Part shown: piece by piece, positions 22,462 through 32,882 of the stretch
Position numbering within the stretch: the stretch's first letter is position 1
Layout: each line of letters starts with the position of its first letter
DNA from: Istiophorus platypterus
Taxonomy: Eukaryota; Chordata; Actinopteri; Istiophoriformes; Istiophoridae
Reading direction: 5' to 3'
Assembly: GCA_016859345.1 (NCBI GenBank)
Contig: CM029134.1
Span: 11,333,560-11,397,559 of the forward strand
Length of the DNA: 64,000 bases
The notes under the pieces: model-generated
Database searches by the model: none
What the model was told of the DNA's origin: nothing
What the model saw: only the letters and a program-made list of their open reading frames with translations
Made by a program: the position numbers and the translations under genes

Positions 22462-24535
22462 TAATGTGTTTAAGGAGTAATGAAGACGTTAATTACCTTC
22501 ATGTGTTTCCTGAGAGAGCTGGGGTGTGTGTATGACTTGTCGCACACTTTGCAGATGTATGGCTTGTCTGATGTGTGCACATGCATGTGCTTTTTCCTGT
22601 CGCTGCTGTTGGCGAAGCGTCTGTCACAGCCATCAAATTCACACTTAAACGGCTTCTCACCTGCGGGATTGAATACACACCGTGAATTACCCCAATAGCC
22701 CGCACAAACCAAACCCCTATAGTAACACACCACATACACCCCCCCCTACCCCCCCACCCCTCCAAGATCGGAGATGTAAATTGTCTCCAGCGTATTATAT
22801 AACAGTGTAACCTACATTTTCGGAGGCGACATGGATACAGCTCCACTACTACACACTGCTCTGTCAGGCTTTATTTATTCAGGAGGCCTGCTCCTCCATG
22901 CTACTAGCCTACTGGCCCGCGTCGGCTCTTATATAGTAAACACTGAATCAACAGGGCATTTCTGCACTGTGCAGTAGCCGAGCGAGGGAGAGGACTGTAA
23001 ACTCGGACAGAAAACCGAATAATCGTAATTGATTACGACGCTCAGATGGCACAACAAAAGTCCCGGGTCTGCCTAAATATCCCAACGCTGCTACTGCACT
23101 CTGACAAGTGAGTGAAGCATCTGTCTGTATAACACACACAACTTCCAGGCTACGAGAACGACCGAGGGACAACAAGCCAAAGTTGCTCCACAGGACCACG
23201 TTGTATTTACTGCGTTTTGGAGACACGTCCACTAATTTGTCACCGTATTTCGAAATAAATAAAAGGAAAAGAATAAAAAAAAAAACTTCACAGCCAACAG
23301 TTGATAACAACGCGACCAATGTGGGCCCAGGTTCTCAAATTGTTCTTGTAAACAACAGAAACACGCACCCTTTATTTTCTATGCGCTCCAGAACAAATTA
23401 TTAGACAGACCATGCCAGTTTCAGAGGAGCCCCACTTTTTTAAAAATGCTAAGCTTACGCACGCAATTTTACGCACCATATATATGTGTGTGCATATATA
23501 TATATATACATATAAACACACACATATATATATATGCTTTTGTTGCCTACCTGTATGTGTTCTTTTGTGGATTTTCAAATTTTCCGACCTGGCGAATATT
23601 TTCCCACATCCGGGGAACGGGCATGGGAACGGTTTCTCGCCCGTGTGCACGCGGATGTGGTTGACGAGTTTGTACTTGGCCTTAAAAGATTTCCCTTCTC
23701 TCGGGCAGTCCTCCCAGAAGCAGACGTGGTTGCTCTGCTCGGGGCCGCCGACGTGCTCCATGGACACATGAGTGACCATCTCGTGCATGGTGCTGAAAGT
23801 CCTGTCGCAGGTCTTTTTGGGTCTGTTCATCTGGTTCTCGTCTATCCATTTGCAGGATAATTCTTGTTTAATCGGCTGCCTCATGTATCTAAAGAAGGCC
23901 CCTGGACCGTGGTGCGTCGGCACATTCATCCCCATGTTCATATTGATAGGATGGTTGTAGTTGTGGAGCTGAGCCCCGTAGGGGTCCGTCCGCGGGCTTG
24001 CGACTGAGCGATACGGATCAGGTCTTCCGAAAATGTCCCCGCGCAAGCCAAGGTGCATTTGGCTGTTTACTACATGTCCACTCGGTGAAGTGTGGCTCAC
24101 CCCCTGGTCGTGGAGTCCGGGAAACAACAGATGTCCGGGGTTGTCGGTGATCCCGGGCGGTCCGTGGAGGCTCCCCGCCGAAGCTGCAAAGATCCCATGC
24201 TGCGCGCTCGGCGCTGTGGACTCTCCGACGCCCCGGTTCCGGAAGAGAAAGTCCCGTGTGGAATTGAACGCTCCCCCACCGTACGAGCCCACCTGCCCGC
24301 CGTGAGAGTGTCCCAGGGCTGCTGCATATCCAGTGGCTTGCGGGGTGAACGCTGACGTCTGGCTGGAGGCGATGTCGTGAGCCACGGGGCTGATTTTGAA
24401 AGCTGCGGAGTGGGAGGAATCGGTGAAGGGATTCAGTCCCAGACTCGGATCTCTGTTCCCGATTTCGTGGTGCCTTGGTGTCCCGAAACCCCCCACTCCT
24501 AACGATGCAAACTGCGGACCGCTATCAAGAAGCAT
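21694..24535 (-). CDS. zic3: Zic3 zinc-finger transcription factor (3 coding exons, 443 aa)
   Basis: The coding sequence is join(21694..21876, 22497..22660, 23551..24535) on the minus strand; 1332 nt gives 443 residues plus TGA. Assignment to zic3 rests on the N-terminus MLLDSGPQ, a GAPRHHE-like block (GTPRHHE, 18-24), the Zic-Opa conserved box AFNSTRDFLFRNRG (89-102), the pre-finger block GAFFRYMRQPIKQEL, five C2H2 fingers and the C-terminal NFNEWYV. Zinc ligands are: ZF1 C228/C243/H256/H261, ZF2 C272/C277/H293/H297, ZF3 C305/C310/H323/H327, ZF4 C335/C340/H353/H357, ZF5 C365/C368/H381/H385. Fingers 1 and 2 carry the tandem CWCH2 tryptophans (W230, W274). IKQE (222-225) fits a SUMO-acceptor motif. 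By family knowledge it is a nuclear regulator of neural and left-right patterning. The polyalanine and polyhistidine runs of mammalian ZIC3 are nearly absent here. Divergent neighbour is zic6. Confidence 0.97.
21877..22496 (-). other. zic3: zic3 intron 2, with CA tract near donor
   Basis: This is a 620-nt GT-AG phase-0 intron. In the sense strand it carries an uninterrupted CA tract (plus-strand GT at 22402-22458) about 38 nt after the donor, followed by a C-rich hexamer-like repeat (plus-strand GGGGGT units at 22371-22399). The acceptor side has a short T-run from the A-run at 21879-21888. No coding sequence seen. Confidence 0.9.
22369..22458 (+). repeat. GGGGGT repeat plus GT microsatellite in zic3 intron 2
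   Basis: Plus-strand GGGGGT units (22369-22399) are followed by a pure GT tract (22402-22458). In zic3 RNA these read as a CA tract followed by C-rich units. Confidence 0.95.
22497..22660 (-). CDS. zic3: zic3 coding exon 2
   Basis: This 164-nt exon runs from the acceptor cccgcag (upstream edge at 22661) to the donor gtaatt (22496 downward). It encodes the rest of Gly329 through Lys383: all of finger 4 and most of finger 5. The last zinc-binding histidine of finger 5 (H385) lies on exon 3, so skipping of exon 3 or retention of intron 2 would break that finger. The break after Lys383 is phase 0. Confidence 0.96.
22661..23550 (-). other. zic3: zic3 intron 1
   Basis: This is an 890-nt GT-AG intron. 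Near the donor, on the plus strand at 23477-23536, is a TA/TG and CA/TA repeat whose two arms are complementary and could fold in the pre-mRNA just downstream of the 5' splice site. The acceptor end carries a C-run on the plus strand (22740-22765, G-run in the RNA). No further coding exon was seen inside. Confidence 0.9.
23477..23536. repeat. TA/TG palindromic repeat in zic3 intron 1
   Basis: The arms catatatatgtgtgtg (23477-23492) and cacacacatatatatatatg (23517-23536) are complementary over at least 15 bases with a short AT-rich loop. Confidence 0.85.
23551..24535 (-). CDS. zic3: zic3 coding exon 1
   Basis: This exon encodes residues 1-328 plus the first base of Gly329, covering the whole N-terminal region and fingers 1-3. 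The start is the ATG at 24533-24535; it has A at -3 and is the first in-frame ATG. The frame stays open further upstream to a TTG at 24823 but has no other ATG. The exon ends ACAG followed by the donor gtaggc (23550 downward), a phase-1 break in the HTG/EKP linker after finger 3, which is the usual Zic intron position. Confidence 0.96.
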
Positions 24536-24870
24536 AGTCGTTGAGCTCGAAGCAAACTTAGGAGACGGGAAGAAAACAGAAAAGAGAATTAAAATCCAGT
24601 TTAGCGGAGCGCGCAAACTGCAGACGCCGCTTCGAGATTTACCCACGTTTTTGCGAAAAATCCTAAAATTAAAAAAAAAAAAAACAAAACCAAGCCAAAC
24701 GGGGAAAAATCCTATGCGTAAAGAGTTGGGAGAAGAAACTCCCGTTGACTGCGATCCGTGAGAAAGAGGATCAAACTTCCCCCCCTTTCCAGGCGGATGA
24801 TGTCCTTGGACTGATAAAGTCAATCACTCACTCCCAGAACATAAATGAACTCGGGAGGCAGTGCCACGGC
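24536..24870 (-). promoter_or_regulatory. zic3: zic3 5' leader and proximal promoter
   Basis: The stretch directly upstream of the zic3 ATG is rich in CpG and contains a T-run in sense orientation (A-run at 24670-24683). On the sense strand there is no ATG for about 300 nt above the start codon; the first upstream one (24842-24840) opens a four-codon frame ending in TGA. The transcription start cannot be placed from sequence alone. Confidence 0.5.
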
Positions 24871-24872
24871 AG

Positions 24873-25001
24873 CCAATCGGCGCTCGGCTACCCCTCTGAC
24901 ACGTGACCGCCGAGGAGGGTGTTAATTGGCTGGATTTTTGGTGATTGGCACCGTTTGGTATTGAAGATGGCAGGTCGTCTCAATTGGTTTCATTTGATTG
25001 G
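24873..25001 (-). promoter_or_regulatory. Cluster of five CCAAT boxes upstream of zic3
   Basis: CCAAT reads on the plus strand at 24873-24877, and its complement ATTGG reads at 24925-24929, 24944-24948, 24983-24987 and 24997-25001. The last four therefore face the same way as zic3. Five CCAAT cores in 130 bp, 340-470 bp above the start codon, fit a promoter bound by the trimeric factor NF-Y; that binding is inference. Confidence 0.55.
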
Positions 25002-25136
25002 CTCGCACGGGCATTATTTTGCAGGTATAACGGAGCAGCACGGCGCAGATCCTGTACGTGTTATGTGCAGTGCGTGTCCTATGCAGCCGCACCTGAATTA
25101 TTCACCTCAAGAAAAACTCCTAAGAGTTTTAGAAAT

Positions 25137-25137
25137 C

Positions 25138-25173
<36 letters not shown>

Positions 25174-25192
25174 ATACATATATATATATGTA
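25137..25192. repeat. TA-TG-TA compound microsatellite
   Basis: An AT run, GT run and AT run follow each other, similar in make-up to the repeat in zic3 intron 1. Confidence 0.9.
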
Positions 25193-25436
25193 CAAGAGTA
25201 GGCTGTCATTTTTTTCAGTTTTTTTTAACAACCGGGCCCCATTTAGACTGATAGTGGAAAACTTGTGTTATTTTACAGAAATCTGTAGTATCAATAAAGT
25301 TATTCCGCATAACATCTGTATGGTTTTACATATTTAGTGGATATGAAAAAAAAAAAACAACTTCTCGGTTCTCTTCTAAGTTTAACTTTATTTAGAGGGT
25401 CTGATTATTTAAAGAAAAACAACCCTGCAGCCTCGC

Positions 25437-25437
25437 C

Positions 25438-25516
<79 letters not shown>
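25437..25516 (+). repeat. TATC tetranucleotide microsatellite
   Basis: About 19 near-perfect TATC units; the last unit degrades to TTTC. Confidence 0.97.
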
Positions 25517-25517
<1 letters not shown>

Positions 25518-25899
25518 AATTGACTTTACATATCACTGATTTATCTGTTATTTGTCCCGTTTATATGACCAGTTTGGCTCTTATTAACTGAAAACTTGAA
25601 TGTACTTGGCACAGTTCCAAAATGTGGCTTTCTTGAAGCCGCTTAAAAGGAGGGGGGGGGTATTTTTTTTTTTTTTTGCAAAAGCTCTATAGGGTGTAAG
25701 GCGGAGGAATAAAAGACAGAAAGAAAGATGGCAGTAATTGTAATATCCTGAGATTTTTTTTTCGCTCAGCCAAAAAAAATCCGTGCCATTGAGCAAGTTT
25801 CACAGGGGCTGCCGCTGACTCGCTGCAGGACACATAAAATCTGATCAAGTTCAGAGACGCGCTGAGTGCTTCAAGCGGCGCTTTTTAACTCCAAGCCTT

Positions 25900-25955
25900 T
25901 CACCCCCCCACCCAACCCACCACCCCCCACCACCACCACCACCCACCCCCCAATC
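25900..25955 (+). repeat. C-rich CCA simple repeat
   Basis: CCCCACC, CCACCA and C-run sequence, giving a C-rich strand on plus. Confidence 0.85.
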
Positions 25956-26006
25956 TGTCCCAGGAAGGAGGCTCACATTCTTTATTTTAGGGGATCTGGA
26001 CCCCCT

Positions 26007-26053
26007 AAAAAAAAAAAAAAAAAAGAGAGAGGAAAAAAAAAAAAGAGAAAAAA
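26007..26053 (+). repeat. Polypurine A/G tract
   Basis: An A-run is followed by AG and A-rich purines with no pyrimidine for about 47 bases. Confidence 0.85.
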
Positions 26054-26551
26054 TTCTTCAAATCAGTCCCTCATTCTGCTTTCGCCCTCATCCCACCGCA
26101 TTCACTCCCAGAACATTTCCTCGAGAAAGAGTTATAGATTGATTGAAAAAGGTAAGTTTTCTGACTCGTCCGTCGTCTTTCTGTGTCGGGGAGAAGGGGC
26201 GTGATCTGGCACTGTGTGAACTACGTGCTGCTGTGGATGGTGTGAAAATCTACAGTTTAGTTATATTTAGCCTTTGGAGGTTGCATGGGATTTAGTTTTC
26301 TTGAAGTTAACATAGCCTGCTCGGTGCTTAGGCCTGTTACTCATATGGTAATTTAATTGTTGCAAGGACCTGCATACCTCCGTGTGTTTTTTTTTTTTTT
26401 TATGGCCGTCATGCACATTAGTACAACACTTGCTTTTTTTGTACATAACCTCAACAACTTATCTAGAAGCAAAACGCCGAATGAGATTCACTTCATCTCT
26501 TTTTCCTCCGTAAGCTGCCCCCCCCACCTCCTCCTCCTCCAAGTTTTGTCG

Positions 26552-26640
26552 GCCTCTCTCTCCCTGCCTCTCTCTCTTTCTTTCTCTCTCTCTCCCTCCC
26601 TCCCTCTCTCTCTCTCTCTCTCTCTCCCCCTCTGTCTCTC
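26552..26640 (+). repeat. CT-rich polypyrimidine tract
   Basis: CT, CCCT and TTTC units with few interruptions, able to form triplex or H-DNA. Confidence 0.9.
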
Positions 26641-26739
26641 ACCACGAATGCATAGCCTCTCACAATTTACTCCCTCCTTCCCTCTCACACACACATACAT
26701 GCATGCGCGTGCACAAACACACAGCGTACCACGTGCAAA

Positions 26740-26740
<1 letters not shown>

Positions 26741-26793
<53 letters not shown>
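26741..26793 (+). repeat. AC microsatellite (about 26 units)
   Basis: Uninterrupted AC units inside the zic3-zic6 intergenic interval. Confidence 0.97.
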
Positions 26794-26797
<4 letters not shown>

Positions 26798-27859
26798 TAA
26801 CAGAGTTTGCCTTTGCAGTTTTTTGCAGTATGAGATTTATGGCGACCTTTGTGAACTTTTCACAAGTGACAAGCAGCCTGTTAAGTTTCTTCTATTCCCT
26901 TCATATTTTATTGGCTTGTTGAAACGCGAAGCCTCCATACGCAATTTAAGGTTATGTGCCGTGCTTTTGCAGCCATATTATCACTATGAAATAATTAAGT
27001 AACACGGTTTAGATGAGTCACAAATGTTTGCGAGCAACAGAGCTGCAGCGTAGGCACCGAGCTCTTGCTGAGAAAAAGGGGAGCTGTCATCAACTAGGCC
27101 TAATGTAAAGCAACTGTTGCTCGAGAGTTAAATTCAAAACTAGTGCAGGTCTCTCTAGTGTAGTGGTATTTATTAAACGTTTTATTCAATTTATTTTTTA
27201 TTTTATTTAATTTTTTTTACACAAATGCTGCATTTGACTACTGCTGGCTTCAAATACTCATTTTTCTAATTATGTGTGTTTCCCCAGCATCAAAACAAAT
27301 CTAGAGCCAGGGTTACAAGAATAGACTATTGGGTGATATTTACTGTAATTTTAAATTCGCTTATTGTTGTTGTTGTTGTTGTTGCTTTAATCCACGTCCT
27401 CTTGCATTGGGAGGAAGGAGCAGACTGCCTTGGTGCATTTATAGTATTTTTACTGGACAATAGAAAATGGGGAAACTTTAAAAGAGGGAGAGGGGCAGCT
27501 TTATAGACCTCTTAAAGAGCTGCACTTTTGTTAAACGTTTGTCTCAATCGCACCAGCCATTTTTTTTCCCAATTTTTCACAGCGCTCCTCGAGCATGCCG
27601 CCCTCCGCTCATTGACATCTTCACCTCTATTTTTCGACACATCCATTTAATTTAATTCTGGTAAATTTCTGACGCTTATACTTTCTAGTTTTGCACATAC
27701 ACGAGTTTTGTATTTTTTTAACACCTTCTAGAGATGCTCGTTGATAAATGCATGAAACGATCAGATGGCTACGCACGCACGACTGGTCTGGGCCTGTATT
27801 TTCTTTGCTTCAAATATTCGACAAAGTTAAATATCGTTGATATTAATTAACATGGCCTC

Positions 27860-28020
27860 GTAACGCAAGATGCTAAATTGTGCCAGTTTTTCCTGCAGGA
27901 CTGCGGTATGTATGATTTGATTATTTAGTTATCTCTGCTGAGATTACCTCATTGGGCGTTGGATTAGTCCATTAGTTCTAACATAACCTTCTTCTCACTG
28001 AGCATGCGCCTCACCTTAAA
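27860..28020. promoter_or_regulatory. Candidate conserved non-coding element
   Basis: Repeat-free patch with GATTA, TTATCT (GATA) and GGATTAG (bicoid-like) words and several CpG. Candidate by composition and location only. Confidence 0.2.
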
Positions 28021-30431
28021 ATATCACAATATTGTAGTGTGTACTCCTCTGTGACAGTGAGCCCATGCTGTTGGAAAACAGCAGAACATAACCGACAGCC
28101 TAAATGGAAAAGAACTCACATTTCTACATTAATTATGACTAAATGTGTTAGAGTCAGCATGTTATACATTTTTTTCAGTACATAATTTGACCTATAGGTA
28201 TCCTTATATGAACAAAGGTTACAGTCATCTGGATTTTTTTTTTGTCTTTATAGCAAAGTTGGGTAAATCTTTTTTTCTCTTTTAGTCAATGTTTTCTGGC
28301 CTTTAGCCCCCACTGTGCTTGGCTGGCTCAGGTCGCTGCTATAGACAAGTTTGTGGACTGGAAGTTAACTCAATAGTGACCAGACGAAAGGGGAAATCTT
28401 CCTCTCCCTATGCCAGTAGCAAAAACCATAGCCCAACATTACTTCCATTTTTCAAATACCACTGTACATGAATGTGTTTTTTTTGTATTTACATTTTAAG
28501 CAACAGAAAATGGTCAATGTATCCCACTGCTGACAGTTAAATCAATGATACAGTGATTCACTGTTTTGCTTAAATGTGCTGAATGAACTTGCAGGTTTTT
28601 TGCTGTGGTTTAATGTGGCATATCCCTTCTCTCAGACCGTGTCTGTGCCTTGATTTAATAAGAAAATGAATAGCTGTTTTCTGTGTGCTGCATGGGAAGC
28701 ATTCTCCATGACACGTTTCTTTGGAGTCCACAACGGTATAAAATCTCAGGTGCTGGTCTACATTCGTGCTATGGACCAGTAGTTTTCATACAAATAAAAT
28801 AATAAAATAAAATACCATTTTGGCTCACTTTTTTCAGTGAAAATACTGTTTGAACATTTGCATATGCTTATTTCCAGGATGCTTCGTGTTATCACAAGAC
28901 AAATATTTACATTACGCATTATATATTTTCAAATACATGTCGCCTATATCAGATGTTGTTTTTCATTTCTGTGTAAGTGGAGCAGCTGATGATGACTAGG
29001 ATTTTGTCACCATAGATACTAGAGCTATACATGACAAATGAGATTTTTAATGTCTCATAATTTGGAATTTAGCAATCTGATGCTTGAATGTATATCGCAT
29101 CACTATCGAGCATATTTTTTTAGTGGTGGGTATGTTTTGTTTTTTTCTTTGTCACTGGAGAAACACAGTCTCAGAAATGTTTTGTCCTTCCTTAGACTAT
29201 TTGCTTCATGTTTTTCAACTCAGGCTTATACACGCATATGGTATGATGATAACTGCACAGATCGTTGTCTATGTTTCATAAATTATATGGTCAGTTGGGT
29301 CTTGAGTGACTGCTGCAGTTCTTGAAGTTTGCCTTCATATGGCTGATGGAGAGGTCTAATTGACTTCTTGCTGTGATTTACTGAAGCATCTGTCTGCAAA
29401 TGGACTCATCCCAAACCTGTTAATTCATCTAAATTTTATAAAGTCGTGGCAAGACTATGCTCCGCCATCTCTCATCAGTTATAATTTCTCAGCAAACTCC
29501 ACACTAATGCTTGCAGTTGTTAAAACATACAGACATGTGCATTAAATCACACAGGGGCATTTTTGTTTGTACCACATGTATGAACACACAGGAACTTTGT
29601 GTCTGTCTGAGACACACACACACAAATATACACACAGATTTGGATTCCTGATTAAATAATTTTCTACTCTATCCCTCTCTCTACTATATTTTGCAGTTTC
29701 TTTGGATACATTGACGTTAATCATCAAGTGTAACATCTAGTGACAGGTACTCGATTCTTGTTGAAAACATGCAAATATTTACAGGTGTATCTATAAATTT
29801 TGTGTGTGTATATGTTCATTGCCTCTGTGTGAATGCCCCCCCCCCCCAAAAGAAAGATTATTTTAAAATAATTCTTCTTGTCGCAGACCTGATTGAAAAA
29901 AAATAAAAATGAGCTGAATTTTCAGTCCAGTCCACAACATGGCACTACACTTTTAACTCTGTTCATCTAACTGGCATTTGAGTTCTGTTTAATTTCCTCT
30001 CCGCAAGGCAGCCTTTGTTAGTCATTTGGTCCATGTTTACTGTACAGGGAAGTGATCTGGACCTTATGGATGTAATATGTGTTCCCTGACATGAATGTTT
30101 TGATTGTTGGGAGTGATATTTTGTATGCAACAGTCACTAGGATTTTGTCTGGCCTGTCAAGCAACAAACATGAGTGACCAGACTCATGAAGCTAGAGGGT
30201 TTGGAAGGGTTTGCAGATGTCAAAATACTAAAAATTTGTTACAGTGCAGATATTGAAAACTGAAGTTGTCTTAGCGCTCCTGTGGTTTCCAGATATAAAA
30301 TGCGACAGTGTCTTGTATTTGGCATATTTTATAGAATTTACCAAAAAAAACTGGAAAGACATTACATAAACATGACAAAGCCCTTGACTGGGTGAAAATA
30401 TACTTTTTCAAGTCTCTGCCATGGCTTTTAT

Positions 30432-30460
30432 AATTTATTTATTTATTTATTTATTTATTT
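30432..30460 (+). repeat. ATTT tetranucleotide repeat
   Basis: About seven ATTT units. Confidence 0.9.
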
Positions 30461-30619
30461 GCTGAATCTAACCTCACCATTCCAACATTAATCCTACAAA
30501 ATTAGAATTTTGTTAAACTTATTTTTTTTAACAAATAACAAATTTTCAGCCCATAAATTTACTAAATTAATGCTAAGAATCTTTTAGCTGGTTATGTTAT
30601 TACTAGACTTATTGCAGAG

Positions 30620-31130
30620 AAATGAATAGAATTGTAATTTATGGAAAACTGCTAAGTCTAATGAAATTATGACCCCATTAAGGGCCATTTGAAGATATTA
30701 GCAAATTTGGCTGTTAAGAGAAATTAAAAATCTAAGTCCTTTAACAGTATATTACAAAATATAACAGTATAAATTGTAGTTATCAATACGGTCCATGGCG
30801 CAAACGCCACTTGCTGTGACTGTGTTGCTGAAAATGCGCCTCATAGAACGAGAGTATCACAGTAAATCATGAAAGTGATTCTAGATATTCCTCTTTCTTT
30901 TTTAGCCTTTTTTTTTTACTGCAAATAAGACCCTGTAATCACTTGAGGAGCAGGTCCGGTCAGTCCTTCATGCTTTCTGGATGACAGATTGGGAACTTTC
31001 GGTTTATTGGCCCTCAAGCCTCAGTCATTTTCGGAAATGCATCGGGTTAAAGGTTGACAAACATGAGCGTCCATTACAATCATGACAGAATTAGGCAGGT
31101 TCAGGGCCTGTCTACTATTTTGTGGCACTT
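30620..31130. promoter_or_regulatory. Candidate conserved non-coding element cluster
   Basis: Repeat-poor patch with words such as TCTAATGAAATTATG, CCATTAAGGGCCATTTG and TCCATTACAATCATGACAG, which resemble homeodomain and MEIS (TGACAG) sites. It lies about 2 kb upstream of zic6. Candidate only. Confidence 0.22.
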
Positions 31131-31952
31131 AATGTCAAGTGGGCCCCCAACGTTTTGTCTCTGCCTAGGATCTACGGCAGGTGACGTCACCATAACAATG
31201 TGGAAAAGGACCCCCACACACACACTCACACACACACACACACACATACACACTTAAAAAAAAAAAAATCAGGAAAAGTTGAAAATTCTGCCAGCTACAG
31301 TCTTTGGAAATAAGGGAGGGCTTTCGCCTAAAACCTATAAGATGCAGTTGCGGGGCTCATGTCACGTTTCGTAGATTGAAATAAAAGCAAAAGATAAAAG
31401 AATTTGGCTGAAGTGGTGTTGGCAGAAGAAAATGCGTTGATAGAATCAGAGCCATGCGTGTAGAAATGGCCTGTGCGCTGCACTACATGCAGCGTGGAGA
31501 GCTTGGAGCTGCTTGGAGCTGCTGTCCTCACAGCACCCCAAAGAGAGAAAGTTTATCTGAGTTTTCCTAGGAACAGTGGAGCCTATCCACTCCACCGCTG
31601 TTTGTCACGTTTCATAATTTCCATTTTTACGTAACCAGTTTTACATCTGCACTTTCCTGCAGGACGCGTGGTGCACTTTTGATAATTATTAATTTATTTG
31701 AGCCTAATGAGAACGGGGGTTATGTATTGAAATGGTTCACATTCGACTTAAAGGTAAAATAGTACATCCTGTTCTGTAATGGTCCCCAGTGACACTGCTG
31801 GGAAATATATGTCTGAAATAACTTCGTCCAGTAAAATGATTTAGTTGTCCATTGCGTCTGGTAGAGCAACTTGTTGCTATATCAAACTTCCTGAAGCCAA
31901 CAAGTAATTCTGCACCTTTTATGAAAAAATACATAAAATACGAAAAAAAAGT

Positions 31953-32004
31953 GTAACGTGATACTCAGTAATATCCACGACTCAGTAACGTGAGGACTCA
32001 GCAA
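31953..32004 (+). promoter_or_regulatory. Threefold ACTCAGYAA repeat upstream of zic6
   Basis: ACTCAGTAA at 31963-31971 and 31980-31988 and ACTCAGCAA at 31996-32004, in the same direction, are 16-17 bp apart. Two of them sit in a larger direct repeat starting gtaacgtga (31953 and 31985). The core resembles a MAF/AP-1 half-site. Confidence 0.35.
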
Positions 32005-32429
32005 TGCACATTACTTTAAAAAAAGCTGTGATTATGAAGGTTAAAGATACGCAACTGCGTTTCGAGTAATTTGGAATAGCTGATTTAATCGTTGTAATTG
32101 ACTTTCACTGTTTTTCAAACGTGGGCTCTCCACTCTGAACCCGAGCCTGACAATAATTGGCCCGGACGCACAACGGTCAGTCTCCCTGTTATTCTTGCGG
32201 GGCAGGAGCGGGGACATTTGCTTTGGCAAAGACTTTCAGTGAAATAAAAGACGATGGACGGGCTGTTTTCGCTCATGTCTGCATTTAATCGCTTGACATT
32301 TATCAGGATGATCGTTATTGCACGTTAACCTGTCCGGGTTTTTTTTTTTTTTTTCATATGCACAGATTAAGATAAGGGTGTGGAGGGGGGGGGTTATAAG
32401 AAAGGCGCCTGAAGTTAAAGAGGCAGCAA

Positions 32430-32640
32430 TATTTGAGAATATCTCGGCGCATTTCAAAGCATTTTCTGTGCGACATTTGAAAACGGAGTCGTGCGGTGAA
32501 CGCCTGCGTGTCCCTTTTAAAACAAGCCCAGCGCCTGTCAATCACGGCGCATTCCAACCAATCCCAAAGCTCCCTTTTTAAAAGCAGGTTTGCCTGCTGT
32601 GCTTTTATATTGCACCATGGCCTGTTTCGAAGCATTTTTA
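32430..32640 (+). promoter_or_regulatory. zic6: Probable zic6 proximal promoter
   Basis: This CpG-bearing patch above zic6 contains CCAAT at 32558-32562, a TGTCAATCA element (32537-32545; resembles a PBX/homeodomain site), a TTTTTAAAAG stretch (32576-32585) and a TATA-like TTTTATAT (32603-32610). Placement of the transcription start is inference. If the second TATA-like element is used, the first uORF would lie upstream of the transcript. Confidence 0.4.
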
Positions 32641-32679
32641 CTACCACGGTTATTGCCACAAATCAAGAGGGCAAAGTGA
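32617..32679 (+). other. Upstream ORF 1 in zic6 leader (20 aa)
   Basis: An ATG in an optimal context (caccATGg) opens a 20-codon frame closed by TGA at 32677-32679, about 200 nt before the zic6 start. It resembles no known peptide. Its relevance depends on the transcription start being upstream of 32617. Confidence 0.35.
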
Positions 32680-32684
32680 ACGGC

Positions 32685-32768
32685 ATGGGACTCACACCAA
32701 CTTTAACGAAATTGAGTCTGGTTCCTACGTCTGCGAAGTTCACGGCCAAGAATTTCACATGCAGATGA
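32685..32768 (+). other. Upstream ORF 2 in zic6 leader (27 aa)
   Basis: An ATG at 32685 (cggcATGg) opens a 27-codon frame ending in TGA at 32766-32768. Three more ATGs follow before the main start: 32765 (two codons), 32774 (25 codons, ends 32851) and 32787 (nine codons, ends at the in-frame TGA 32814-32816). Together they could lower zic6 translation; that is inference. Confidence 0.35.
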
Positions 32769-32882
32769 TATAGATGAAGGGGAAAAATGGAAACAGAATT
32801 TCTGGGTGCATCCTGAGTGTGCTGCGTTTGGTTGATTTTGCAAACTCATAGCCAAAAAAAAAAAAAAAACTCACAACAAAAC

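Larger units (their letters stand above)
25010..32430. other. zic3-zic6 shared intergenic interval
   Basis: No coding exon was found. The left half (25.1-26.8 kb) is packed with simple repeats. The right half (27.3-32.4 kb) is largely single-copy and AT-rich, with motif-dense patches at 27.86-28.02 and 30.62-31.13 kb that may be enhancers, and a repeated ACTCAG-type motif at 31953-32004. Position between two divergently transcribed zic genes makes it the likely home of shared enhancers. Confidence 0.6.

Noticed and set aside
24396..24761. Plus-strand frame of 121 codons over zic3 exon 1
   Set aside because: Antisense shadow of the real exon; low-complexity Lys-rich part comes from an A-run.
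24536..24823. Open frame extending 96 codons upstream of the zic3 start
   Set aside because: It opens with TTG, has no ATG before MLLD, includes a homopolymer-encoded Phe run, and known Zic3 proteins begin at or next to MLLD.
26357..26800. 147-codon frame with Leu/Ser and Thr/His repeats
   Set aside because: Translation of CT and AC microsatellites.
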